This document shows positions 1 through 6,446 of a DNA stretch of 7,358 nt, piece after piece. The position numbers and the translations under genes are program-made. The stretch comes from an uncultured Lachnospiraceae bacterium (GTDB lineage: Bacteria > Bacillota > Clostridia > Lachnospirales > Lachnospiraceae). The stretch spans positions 1-7,358 of the forward strand of contig CACXFD010000033.1 of assembly GCA_902766845.1 (NCBI GenBank), in the 5' to 3' direction. The notes beneath the pieces are model-generated. The model saw only the letters and a list, made by a program, of their open reading frames with translations. It ran no database searches and was not told where the DNA came from. How positions within the stretch are numbered: the first letter of the stretch is position 1; every line of letters starts with the position of its first letter.

Positions 1-1576
1 ACTCGTAATCCTGCCGTCCCTGATCGAGCTGCTGCTGCGCCGCGGCCAGTTCCCCGCGGATCCGGTCCACCGCGGACCGCACGAGCTGCACTTCCTCCGA
101 GAGCGCGCGGTCCAGCAGGCGGTCCTGCTGCAGGCGCGTATATTCCGAAAAAGCGTCGGCGACCGATCCGCCGTACGCCGCGTCGATCTGCTCCATGCGC
201 TCGCGGGTAGCCGCCTCGGTCTGACCGGACAGTTCCCGCCAGCTCGCGAGGAGCTGCTCCGCCACGCCGGTCTCGACACGCGCCTCGACCAGTTCCGTCT
301 CCAGCGCGGTCAGCCGCGTCTGCGCGGCGTCCTTTTCTTCCGCCGACGCCGTATCCGAAGTGATCACGGCCTCCAGCTGCGCCTTCTCCGCTTCCAGGGA
401 GGCCTGCCGGGCGGCTGCGGCCTGCCGGCGCGCCTCCATCTCCTGCTCTCCCTGCGAAGCGGCCTGCGACGCGTCCTCGGACAGCAGGGACTGCAGCGCC
501 ATATAGGTGCCGTAATCCGCGGACAGCTGCGTAAAGATGGTCTCGAAGGAGCGGCCTTCGGGGTCCTCCGCCTCGATCTGCGCGATCCGCGTGAGCGAAG
601 CCGACGACTGCTCCCGCACGCGCCGCTCAAGCGCCTGCTGGCGCGCCTGCGCCTCCGCGAGGGCTGCCTGCAGGCTGGTCAGCTGCGTCTCGCCGGCCAC
701 GATGCGCACGTTCGCGTCATCGAGCTGCGCCTTGGCCTCGTCGAGCTTTGCCTGGCCTTCGGCCAGTTTTTCCTCCATCTCCCGCTCGCCCTCTTCGATC
801 TTCGAGCGGTATTCGTCCGCAAGGCGCCCCTTCAGCTGTTCCTGCTGGCGCGCCGCGAACGTCTCAAGGCTCCCGAGCGCGTCGCCGAGGATCTCGCCGT
901 ATTCGTCCGAGAACCGTTCGGGGTCCTGCAGGCCTTCCACCTGCGCGTAGACGGTCGTATAGTATTCCTGTTTGAAATTGGACGCCGGTATGAACACGAC
1001 GTTCTGCAGTTCCAGATTCTTGAGCAGGCCGGTGCCCAGCGTCTTGGACAGGTAATTCGGGGAGCGGACGATGCCGACGATCGTGAATTCATCGTTCGCG
1101 AGGCTCTCGCCGATATCCGAATCCTCCAGGAACAGCTTGATCGTTCCGCCGACCGGGTAATGGCTCGCGCTGAACGTGCCTTCGAGGATCAAAAGTTCCG
1201 TCGCCATTTCCGGCAGGCGCCCCTCCACCAGGTCGAAATGGTCCAGCGTGCGCTCGCATTCCTCGACGCGCGTGACCGCGGTGGTCCCGTCCGGCACCTC
1301 GCTGAGCACGTCGGTGAAACGGCTCGCGAAGACCTCCGTGACCTGTTCCTGCGCACGGATGGCCTCCACGTCCGCCTCGTCAAAACCGTACGCCGAATAG
1401 ACCTGGACGTCGTGCAGACGCAGGTCGCGGTCGTAATCCGATACGCTCGTCTCCATGATGCTGCGCGTGCTCAGCAGGCCCATCATGAAGGCCGTGCCGA
1501 TCAGCACGATCAGCAGCAGGGACAGGAACCGGTTCGCGGTCGTTTTGATCAGGCGGAACGTGTCTTTTGCCAGCAT
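1..1576 (-). CDS. FtsX-like ABC transporter permease with extracellular coiled coil (3' truncated by window edge)
   Basis: Membrane subunit of an ABC transporter of the MacB/FtsX type, which usually couples ATP hydrolysis in the cytoplasm to mechanical work or substrate release outside the membrane rather than to classic import. Reading from ATG at 1576, the frame stays open for 525 codons to the window edge. Residues about 13-35 form one hydrophobic membrane segment (ANRFLSLLLIVLIGTAFMMG). Residues about 40-240 resemble a MacB-type extracellular domain, with the family-like stretch FTIVGIVRSPNYLSKTLGTG near 164-183. From about 240 to 525 the chain is Glu/Gln/Ala/Arg-rich heptad-like coiled coil. 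The remaining FtsX membrane helices must lie beyond the left edge. The start lies 11 bases after the ATPase stop, so the two are probably translationally coupled; its ribosome site is weak (AAGAGAAG). Substrate unknown. Confidence 0.88.
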   Translation of the reverse strand, partial: MLAKDTFRLIKTTANRFLSLLLIVLIGTAFMMGLLSTRSIMETSVSDYDRDLRLHDVQVYSAYGFDEADVEAIRAQEQVTEVFASRFTDVLSEVPDGTTAVTRVEECERTLDHFDLVEGRLPEMATELLILEGTFSASHYPVGGTIKLFLEDSDIGESLANDEFTIVGIVRSPNYLSKTLGTGLLKNLELQNVVFIPASNFKQEYYTTVYAQVEGLQDPERFSDEYGEILGDALGSLETFAARQQEQLKGRLADEYRSKIEEGEREMEEKLAEGQAKLDEAKAQLDDANVRIVAGETQLTSLQAALAEAQARQQALERRVREQSSASLTRIAQIEAEDPEGRSFETIFTQLSADYGTYMALQSLLSEDASQAASQGEQEMEARRQAAAARQASLEAEKAQLEAVITSDTASAEEKDAAQTRLTALETELVEARVETGVAEQLLASWRELSGQTEAATRERMEQIDAAYGGSVADAFSEYTRLQQDRLLDRALSEEVQLVRSAVDRIRGELAAAQQQLDQGRQDYE

Positions 1577-1587
1577 CTTCTCTTATC

Positions 1588-2289
1588 TCAGTATTCGATC
1601 TCGTCGATGTCCATCGGGTGCTCGTTGATCTTCACGCTCTCGATCTTTCCGCTCTTGACGCGGATGATCTTCTGTCCCATGGCCGCGAGCGCGCTGTTGT
1701 GCGTGATCATCACGACCGTCATCTTTTCTTTATAGCACATGTCCTGCAGGACCTTGAGGACCTGCTTGCCGGTCCGGTAATCGAGCGCGCCGGTCGGCTC
1801 GTCGCATAGCAGGAGCTTCGGGCTCTTGGCGACCGCGCGGGCGATGGCCACGCGCTGCTGCTCCCCGCCCGACAGCTGCGACGGGAAGTTGTTCATGCGG
1901 TCCTCCAGGCCCACCATCTTCAGCACATAGCGCGAATCCATCGGATCTTTGCAGATCTGGAGCGCCAGATCCACGTTCTCTTTCGCGGTCAGGTTCTGCA
2001 TCAGATTGTAGAACTGGAATACGAAGCCGATCGCGCTGCGGCGGTATTCGGTCAGTTCCCGCTGCGTGGCGTCCGAAACGTCCTGACCGTCCACGATCAC
2101 GCGTCCCGACGTGACCGTATCCATGCCGCCGAGGATGTTCAGGATCGTCGTCTTGCCCGCGCCGCTGTTGCCGAGCACGACGACGAATTCACCCTTTTCG
2201 ATCGAGAACGATATGCCGTCCAGGGCGCGGATCTCTACCTCGCCCATCTGATAGACTTTCGTGACGTCCCGGAATTCGATAAAGCTCAT
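1588..2289 (-). CDS. ABC transporter ATP-binding protein (MacB/LolD type)
   Basis: Cytoplasmic ATPase (233 aa) that powers the FtsX-like permease encoded just downstream. All nucleotide-binding motifs are present: Walker A GNSGAGKTT (40-48), Q-loop Q92 in FVFQFYNL, signature LSGGEQQR (139-146), Walker B LLLCDEP (159-165) with catalytic E164, D-loop GALD (167-170) and H-loop H197 in MITHNS. Length is normal for this subfamily. An in-frame ATG exists at 2421, but that ATG overlaps the -10 box of the promoter at 2420-2449 and the extra 44 residues are Arg/Gly-rich and unlike any ATPase N-terminus. The start at 2289 (MSFIEFRDVTK) begins the conserved fold and has a GGGGGAG ribosome site about nine bases upstream. 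The C-terminal tail (EHPMDIDEIEY) is acidic. Function of the complex is inferred from family only. Confidence 0.95.
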   Translation of the reverse strand: MSFIEFRDVTKVYQMGEVEIRALDGISFSIEKGEFVVVLGNSGAGKTTILNILGGMDTVTSGRVIVDGQDVSDATQRELTEYRRSAIGFVFQFYNLMQNLTAKENVDLALQICKDPMDSRYVLKMVGLEDRMNNFPSQLSGGEQQRVAIARAVAKSPKLLLCDEPTGALDYRTGKQVLKVLQDMCYKEKMTVVMITHNSALAAMGQKIIRVKSGKIESVKINEHPMDIDEIEY

Positions 2290-2412
2290 CTGTCCGTTCT
2301 CCCCCGCAAAAACTGCCCGCCCGCGACGCGGCAGGCTCCGGCACAGGCCGCTTCCGCGGCGCGCCCCTCGCCGGACTGTTCCGGCATGGGCCGTGCCCGG
2401 CGCATCCTTATC
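2290..2412 (-). promoter_or_regulatory. GC-rich structured 5' leader of the ABC operon
   Basis: The predicted untranslated leader is unusually long and GC-rich. It contains a perfect 6-bp hairpin at 2370-2385 (GCCGGA, loop ACTG/CTGT, TCCGGC) and several further GCC/GGC self-complementary stretches. No riboswitch class is recognised. A 13-bp word (CAGGCCGCTTCCG, plus-strand reading) at 2344-2356 recurs at 2477-2489 beyond the promoter. The region may simply be GC-rich intergenic repeat material that is transcribed. Confidence 0.35.
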
Positions 2413-2419
2413 CAGTTTC

Positions 2420-2449
2420 ATAATACACTATGATCTTCCGATTAGTCAA
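2420..2449 (-). promoter_or_regulatory. Sigma-70-type promoter of the ABC transporter operon
   Basis: On the minus strand a TTGACT -35 box (2444-2449) and a TATTAT -10 box (2420-2425) are separated by 18 bases; each box is one base from consensus. Transcription would start near 2412-2413, giving a leader of about 123 bases before the ATPase start at 2289. This also excludes translation from the ATG at 2421. Confidence 0.62.
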
Positions 2450-2486
2450 TCACCCGGGAAGGGAAAGAGGATGCGGCAGGCCGCTT

Positions 2487-2543
2487 CCGGCGCATCCGGC
2501 CTGTGCCGGCGCGTCCGGCCGCTGCCGGCAGAGCCGGCGCAGG
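2487..2543. repeat. Three-copy 19-bp imperfect tandem repeat (CCGGC-rich)
   Basis: Three head-to-tail 19-bp units lie at 2487-2505, 2506-2524 and 2525-2543. The first two fit CCGGCGCRTCCGGCCKSTG; the third is CCGGCAGAGCCGGCGCAGG. Each unit contains two CCGGC blocks, so CCGGC starts at 2487, 2496, 2506, 2515, 2525 and 2534, a spacing of 9-10 bases, close to one DNA helical turn. The array sits between the divergent ABC and LysR promoters. It could be a multi-site protein-binding array or an expanding GC-rich satellite; no known motif is claimed. Confidence 0.7.
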
Positions 2544-2580
2544 TGCGGCTGTAAGATCGTATCTTTCGTCCTGCGTTCAC

Positions 2581-2609
2581 TTGCTTTTTTTGCATATGTT
2601 ATGTAAAAT
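2581..2609 (+). promoter_or_regulatory. Candidate promoter of the LysR-type regulator gene
   Basis: In an abruptly AT-rich stretch, a weak -35 (TTGCTT, 2581-2586) lies 17 bases before a good -10 (TAAAAT, 2604-2609). A second possible -10 (TATTAT) overlaps at 2609-2614. Just downstream, TTATTT-A-AAATAA (2611-2623) is a small perfect dyad that could serve as an autoregulatory operator. The T-tract word C-T7-GCAT (2584-2595) recurs before the decarboxylase-like gene. Confidence 0.4.
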
Positions 2610-2669
2610 ATTATTTAAAATAAGTAACAAAGCCTGGGCCTTGTTCATCTGCACGAAACGAGGTGAAAC

Positions 2670-3584
2670 ATGAACAACCGCAAAGTGATGGGCTTTTGCG
2701 CGGCTGCCAAATACGGCAGTTTCTCCAAAGCCGCTTCCAGCATCTATATGACGCAGCCGGCGTTCAGCCGCATGATCTCCTCTCTCGAAGAGGAACTGGG
2801 CTGTGAACTGTTCCGGCGCAGCAAGACCGAGACGGTCCTGACCCCGATCGGCCGGGAGATCCTGCCCGAGATGCAGGAGGTGCTCCGGCATTATCAGAAG
2901 ATCGAGCAGCTGACCTCCCACTACAAGCCCCGCACGGAAAAGACCATCGTGATCGGTGAGTTCTGCTTCGGCTGGTCGGATGAATGCCGCGCGGCCTGCG
3001 CGGCGTACCTGCGGCTCCATCCGGACGTTTCGATCCGGATCCAGGAGATCTCCGGCACCAACGCGTTCCAGGGACTGCAGACCGGGGAGATCGACCTGCT
3101 CCACACGATGTACGCGCCCACGCGCTACCGCTCGCACCAGTCGCTGCTCAAGACCATCCCCTGCGAACCGTACCGCCACTGCGCGTATATGTCCATGAGC
3201 CATCCGCTGGCCTATGAACCGGAGATCAGTCTGCGCCAGCTTGAGAAGGACCCGTTCATCTTCTTCTCGCGGGACCAGTTCCCCCTGATGTATGACCGCG
3301 TCTGCGCGGCCTGTGCCGATGTGGGCTTCATTCCCGACGTGGCGCTCGAGACCGAGAACCTCTCCCATATGATGAACCACATCGCGACCGGGGACGGCGT
3401 GGCCGTGATCCCGAATTTCGCGGCGGAGGTGCCCGGCGTCAAGGCCGTTCCGATCCGGGAGATGCCCGCCGAGCCGTCCTTCTGGTTCTGGCACCATGAG
3501 AACGACCAGCCGCAGGTCCTGGACTTCATCGAGTTTCTGACGAAGCTGGCCCAGGCAAAGGGGCGGATCACGAACGAGCCGTAA
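2670..3584 (+). CDS. LysR-type transcriptional regulator
   Basis: DNA-binding regulator of 304 residues, normal length for the family. The winged helix-turn-helix occupies about residues 4-62, with the typical core SFSKAASSIYMTQPAFSRMI (17-36), then SLEEELGCELFRR (38-50) and the wing ending LTPIGREIL (57-65). A linker helix (66-85) leads to the periplasmic-binding-protein-like effector domain (about 92-295), which contains the usual TGEIDLL (138-144) and GDGVAVIPN (241-249) stretches. The start has a GAGGTG ribosome site at 2660-2665. It is followed by its own terminator and then by an acetoacetate decarboxylase-family gene and a GntP permease on the same strand, the likely targets; the inducer is presumably their substrate. 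Nine cysteines, including CAAC at 212-215, are more than usual but no metal or redox role is shown. Divergent from the ABC operon, which it could also affect. Confidence 0.93.
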   Translation: MNNRKVMGFCAAAKYGSFSKAASSIYMTQPAFSRMISSLEEELGCELFRRSKTETVLTPIGREILPEMQEVLRHYQKIEQLTSHYKPRTEKTIVIGEFCFGWSDECRAACAAYLRLHPDVSIRIQEISGTNAFQGLQTGEIDLLHTMYAPTRYRSHQSLLKTIPCEPYRHCAYMSMSHPLAYEPEISLRQLEKDPFIFFSRDQFPLMYDRVCAACADVGFIPDVALETENLSHMMNHIATGDGVAVIPNFAAEVPGVKAVPIREMPAEPSFWFWHHENDQPQVLDFIEFLTKLAQAKGRITNEP

Positions 3585-3614
3585 ACAGCCCGCGTCCGCA
3601 TATGATAAAATTGC

Positions 3615-3658
3615 TGCACGACACTTTCCAATTTCGGCAAGTGTCGTGCACTTTTTTT
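3615..3658 (+). terminator. Intrinsic terminator of the LysR gene
   Basis: A perfect 12-bp stem, TGCACGACACTT (3615-3626) with AAGTGTCGTGCA (3639-3650), is followed by C and seven Ts (3652-3658). Two further C-G pairs can form inside the 12-base loop. It lies 30 bases after the LysR stop codon and separates that gene from the decarboxylase-like gene. Confidence 0.9.
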
Positions 3659-3682
3659 GCATTACCTCATTTTAGAATACCA

Positions 3683-3691
3683 TGATATGAT
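3683..3691 (+). promoter_or_regulatory. Candidate extended -10 promoter of the decarboxylase-like gene
   Basis: TGATATGAT provides a TGn extension and a near-consensus -10 box (TATGAT, 3686-3691). No convincing -35 is seen at the right distance, which is common where a LysR-type activator recruits polymerase. Transcription would begin near 3698 and run through a small hairpin to the ribosome site. Confidence 0.4.
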
Positions 3692-3707
3692 GAAATTAAC
3701 CAAATAG

Positions 3708-3740
3708 GGTGCCTGAAAAGGCATTACTTTTAGAGGAGGT
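3708..3740 (+). promoter_or_regulatory. Leader hairpin with GNRA loop and strong ribosome site
   Basis: TGCCT-GAAA-AGGCA (3710-3723) is a perfect 5-bp stem closed by a GAAA tetraloop, extendable by two G-U pairs. It ends nine bases before AGAGGAGGT (3732-3740), a near-perfect ribosome site seven bases from the ATG at 3748. That spacing fixes the start against the in-frame GTG at 3709, which lies at the edge of the hairpin. The hairpin leaves the ribosome site free and may stabilise the 5' end of the transcript. Confidence 0.5.
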
Positions 3741-3747
3741 AACCAAT

Positions 3748-4626
3748 ATGTCATTGAAGCTCGAACCCGGCAAAGTGTATTTGATGCCTGTTTTCTTCGG
3801 ACCGTCCTCCATGCAGGTCGAGCCGTGGGAAGGCGGCCGCGGCATGAACGATCATTTCCAGCCCGGTGAAGTCAACGTCGTGCAGGTCACGTACGAGACC
3901 GACCGTGAGACCCTGGAAGCCATGATCCCCGAATGCTACACGCTGAACGATCCGTTCGTCAGCGTTACGCTTTGCGAATTCACGAACCTGGGCTGGCTGA
4001 ACGGCGGCACCTATAACCTGATCAACGTCAACGTCCCTGTTCATTTCAAGGGCGAACGCGATGACCTGGACGGCGATCTGGTCCTCGCGATGTTCGAAAA
4101 CCACGCCGACCCGATCGTGGGCGGCCGTGAGACCATGGGCTATTCGAAGCTGTACTGCGAGATCCCGCGTGTCCGCAACGTGGACGGCAAGAAGATCTGC
4201 TACGCTTCCAGCTGGGATTTCCGCTTCATGAAGATGGTCGCGGATACCACGAAGCCCGCTCCCGATGCTGAGACGCTGAAGAAGAGCGAAGCCCGTTCCG
4301 CCGGCAAGATGCATTACAAATACATCCCGGCCGTCATGGAATACGGCGAGGATCCGTCCAAGAACTTCACGACGCCGGCGGTCGCGTATCCGACCATCCT
4401 GCCGAAGTGGAAACGCCCGGCTGATTATCCGTACAAGCTCCGCATTCCGGAAGTCACCTACTGCGACGGCTATGTCGAGTTCTACGAGCCCGAATGGGGC
4501 GATTGGCCTACCTACTGGAACGTCGGCCACGGCCTTGCGTCCCTGAAGTGCAAGAGAGTCATCGCTGCGAAGGTCCTGACCTACGACGAGCCGTGCGAAT
4601 ACACGACCTGCTATCGTCTGCGGTAA
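3748..4626 (+). CDS. Acetoacetate decarboxylase-family protein
   Basis: Soluble 292-residue protein of the acetoacetate decarboxylase superfamily, whose founding member forms a Schiff base between an active-site lysine and a beta-keto acid and releases CO2. Visible family features are the N-terminal YETDRETLEAMIPE (49-62, matching the YRTD..ALRKVVPEPL region of the classical enzyme), an aromatic/Gly-rich strand at 76-89, and the core HADPIVGGRETMGYSK (119-134). The GRE (126-128) and K134 align by eye with GRE and Lys115 of the clostridial enzyme. The next residue is leucine (L135), where the classical enzyme has Lys116, the residue that lowers the pKa of the catalytic lysine. The protein is roughly 45 residues longer than the classical form, mostly toward the C-terminus. 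No signal peptide. True acetone formation is therefore doubtful; a related aldolase, dehydratase or other decarboxylase role is equally possible. It precedes a GntP permease and follows a LysR gene. Confidence 0.85.
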   Translation: MSLKLEPGKVYLMPVFFGPSSMQVEPWEGGRGMNDHFQPGEVNVVQVTYETDRETLEAMIPECYTLNDPFVSVTLCEFTNLGWLNGGTYNLINVNVPVHFKGERDDLDGDLVLAMFENHADPIVGGRETMGYSKLYCEIPRVRNVDGKKICYASSWDFRFMKMVADTTKPAPDAETLKKSEARSAGKMHYKYIPAVMEYGEDPSKNFTTPAVAYPTILPKWKRPADYPYKLRIPEVTYCDGYVEFYEPEWGDWPTYWNVGHGLASLKCKRVIAAKVLTYDEPCEYTTCYRLR

Positions 4627-4776
4627 GTCCTCCCGTTTTCGTTGCCGCACGCGGCAGGCTGCCTGACACGGACGGGCGCATCCCGGACGAGGCGCCGACT
4701 GCGGCAGCACAGACCGGACAACAAAGGACAGATACCGGAAGATCCTGACACCGTCTTCCGCGTCTGTCAAAAGCTG

Positions 4777-4819
4777 CCAGCCTGTCTTTCAGGCCTGAGC
4801 CGGAAGGCAGGCTGGTTTT
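4777..4819 (+). terminator. Intercistronic hairpin, weak terminator or attenuator
   Basis: CCAGCCTGTCTT (4777-4788) pairs with AAGGCAGGCTGG (4804-4815) over 12 bp with one G-U pair, followed by TTTTGTT. The T-tract is short, so termination is probably partial. It lies between the decarboxylase-like gene and the permease gene and could set their expression ratio. Confidence 0.6.
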
Positions 4820-4830
4820 GTTGGTTGGAT

Positions 4831-4852
4831 ATAAAGTTTCTCTAAACTTTAT
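4831..4852. promoter_or_regulatory. Perfect 9-bp AT-rich inverted repeat upstream of the permease (candidate operator)
   Basis: ATAAAGTTT (4831-4839) and AAACTTTAT (4844-4852) are perfect reverse complements around CTCT. The dyad ends 11 bases before the AAAGGAG ribosome site. It overlaps a possible -10 (TATAAA, 4830-4835) and contains the T-N11-A spacing (T4832, A4844) typical of LysR-family sites. It could be an operator or an AT hairpin in the mRNA. Confidence 0.5.
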
Positions 4853-4876
4853 TAAAAAATCGTAAAGGAGTGCTTC

Positions 4877-6217
4877 ATGAACGCATTAGGAATTATCGGC
4901 CTGCTTGCAGGTATCGCGATCCTGATCATCGTCAGCTATAAAGGCTTCCACGCCGTGCCTACGACCATGCTGGCCGCGGCCGTCGTGATGCTGTGCAACG
5001 GCATCGGCCTTTGGACCGGCTACTCCACCGCCTGGATCGGCGGCGTCGCGGGCGTCTTCACTGCCTACTATCTCCTGTTCCTGTTCTCGTCGATCTTCGC
5101 GAACGTCATGCAGGAGACCGGCGCCTGCACCACCGTGGCCTATCGGCTGATCGACTGGTTCGGCACCAAGCACATCTTGACCGTGCTGACCCTGCTCTGC
5201 TTCATCCTCTGCTTCGGCGGCGTGTCGTTCTTCGTCATCATGTTCGCGATCGGACCGATCGCCTTCAGTATCTTTGCTGACCTGAACATTCCCCGTAAGT
5301 CCATCCTGCTGCCTGTGGCGGCCGGCGCCGGCGCCTTCGTTCTGGCCTGCCCCGCTTCCACGCAGCTGTCGAACGTGATCCCGGCCGAGCCGCTGGGCAC
5401 CAACCTGATGGCCGCTCCGATCCTGGGCCTGATCATGCTGGTCGCCGGCATGGGCGTCTCGATCTGGTATGTGGAACGTGAATACAAGAAGATCATGAAG
5501 GAAGTCGAAGACGGCAAGATCCCCGGCTGGGAACCCGATGCTTCGATCCCCGCTCTGCGCGGCCGTGACGATGTCCCGTCCACGATCGGCGGTTTCCTGC
5601 CCCTGGTCGCTGTCGTCGCGATCATCGTGATCGGCTCCTTCGCAAAGTGGTTCGGCGGCAACGCGACCCTGCTGGCCGTCATCGCCATGATCATCGGCAC
5701 CGTGCTCGCCACCGTGCTGAACCTCAAGAACTTCAAGGGCAAGGCCTTTGATCTGTGCAAGGGCATCACCCAGAAGAGCGCTGTCGGCGCGGCCGGTTCC
5801 GCTCTGGTCCTCGGCGCTGTCGTCGGTTTCGGTACCGTCGTTTCCAACACCCCGGCCTTCGCGAACATCGTTCAGTGGCTGATGGGCGTGAACATGCCGG
5901 TCTACTGGAAGGGCGTCATCTCCACCGGCGTTCTGGCCGGCGTGTGCGGCTCCGCTTCCTCGGGCCTGAAGCTCTGCGTGCAGTACCTGGCTGACTACTT
6001 CGTGGGCTCCGGCTGCAACCTGGCCGTCCTGCACCGCCTGCTCGCAAATGCGTCGATCACGTTCGACTCCCTGCCTCACGCTACGGGCTGCTTCCTGATG
6101 CTCTCCTACTTCGGCCGGAATCACAAGATCGCCTACAAGTACGTGTGGTGGCTGGATACGATCATCCCGCTCGTCGTGACCGTCGTCGCGACCCTGATCT
6201 GCTCGATGATCTTCTGA
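4877..6217 (+). CDS. GntP-family permease (hydroxy/keto-acid symporter)
   Basis: Inner-membrane proton symporter of the gluconate/GntP superfamily, 446 residues, the normal size. Roughly 11-12 hydrophobic segments are visible, for example at 5-21, 54-76, 101-136, 143-160, 177-198, 236-256, 264-282, 303-325, 344-362 and 427-446. The longest polar loop is at 199-235. Family-like signatures are CPASTQLSNVIPAEPLGT (158-175), TGVLAGVCGSASSGL (350-364) and LPHATG (399-404, like the LPHNG motif of GntP relatives). Members carry gluconate and other sugar acids, and some relatives are encoded beside ketone-body genes (the Bacillus YxjC neighbourhood), which fits the adjacent acetoacetate decarboxylase-family gene. 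The start is supported by AAAGGAG six bases upstream. The substrate cannot be read from the sequence; uptake of a hydroxy or beta-keto acid used by the upstream enzyme is an inference. Confidence 0.9.
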   Translation: MNALGIIGLLAGIAILIIVSYKGFHAVPTTMLAAAVVMLCNGIGLWTGYSTAWIGGVAGVFTAYYLLFLFSSIFANVMQETGACTTVAYRLIDWFGTKHILTVLTLLCFILCFGGVSFFVIMFAIGPIAFSIFADLNIPRKSILLPVAAGAGAFVLACPASTQLSNVIPAEPLGTNLMAAPILGLIMLVAGMGVSIWYVEREYKKIMKEVEDGKIPGWEPDASIPALRGRDDVPSTIGGFLPLVAVVAIIVIGSFAKWFGGNATLLAVIAMIIGTVLATVLNLKNFKGKAFDLCKGITQKSAVGAAGSALVLGAVVGFGTVVSNTPAFANIVQWLMGVNMPVYWKGVISTGVLAGVCGSASSGLKLCVQYLADYFVGSGCNLAVLHRLLANASITFDSLPHATGCFLMLSYFGRNHKIAYKYVWWLDTIIPLVVTVVATLICSMIF

Positions 6218-6298
6218 TGACCATGTGATCAGCAAACGGCTCCGGCCCCGGCCGCGGCCTTCGTGCCGGACCGGACCCGGACCGTTCACCAAACCTCC

Positions 6299-6332
6299 GA
6301 GGGGAGGCAGCGCAGCTGCCTCCCCTCTTTTT
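6299..6332 (+). terminator. Strong intrinsic terminator after the permease gene
   Basis: A perfect 13-bp stem, GAGGGGAGGCAGC (6299-6311) with GCTGCCTCCCCTC (6315-6327), has a three-base loop (GCA) and is followed directly by five Ts. It closes the decarboxylase/permease unit about 80 bases after the stop. Confidence 0.93.
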
Positions 6333-6446
6333 GCGCCTCTCTCACTCCCATCCGGGCCTTCCCCGCGCCCCTTTCCCCTGATAGCGGAGCGTTCTGTCAA
6401 CAGCCGAAAAGCTTCGGCATACGTGCAGATGCCCGGAATTGCAGAA

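Noticed and set aside
2290..2421. A 44-residue N-terminal extension of the ATPase from the ATG at 2421
   Set aside because: The ATG overlaps the -10 box, the residues are Arg/Gly-rich translation of GC-rich leader, and a good ribosome site precedes the family-typical start at 2289.
2577..3662. Long open frame of 361 codons on the strand opposite the LysR gene
   Set aside because: It mirrors the LysR gene codon by codon, lacks recognisable domains and arises from high GC at third positions.
3709..3747. GTG start at 3709 for the decarboxylase-like gene
   Set aside because: No ribosome site precedes it, it falls in a hairpin, and AGAGGAGGT is ideally placed for the ATG at 3748.
3751..4770. 339-codon open frame opposite the decarboxylase-like gene
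   Set aside because: Shadow frame with no ribosome site or family resemblance; the forward frame is clearly the gene.
4627..4845. Small open frames in the gap between the decarboxylase-like gene and the permease
   Set aside because: Arg/Pro-rich, no ribosome sites, and they run through the intercistronic hairpin.
4886..6400. 504-codon open frame opposite the permease gene
   Set aside because: It is a His/Asp/Gly-rich shadow of the permease, crosses the strong terminator at 6299-6332 and has no recognisable fold.
6395..6400. Perfect TTGACA on the minus strand as a promoter -35
   Set aside because: No acceptable -10 box lies 15-19 bases downstream.
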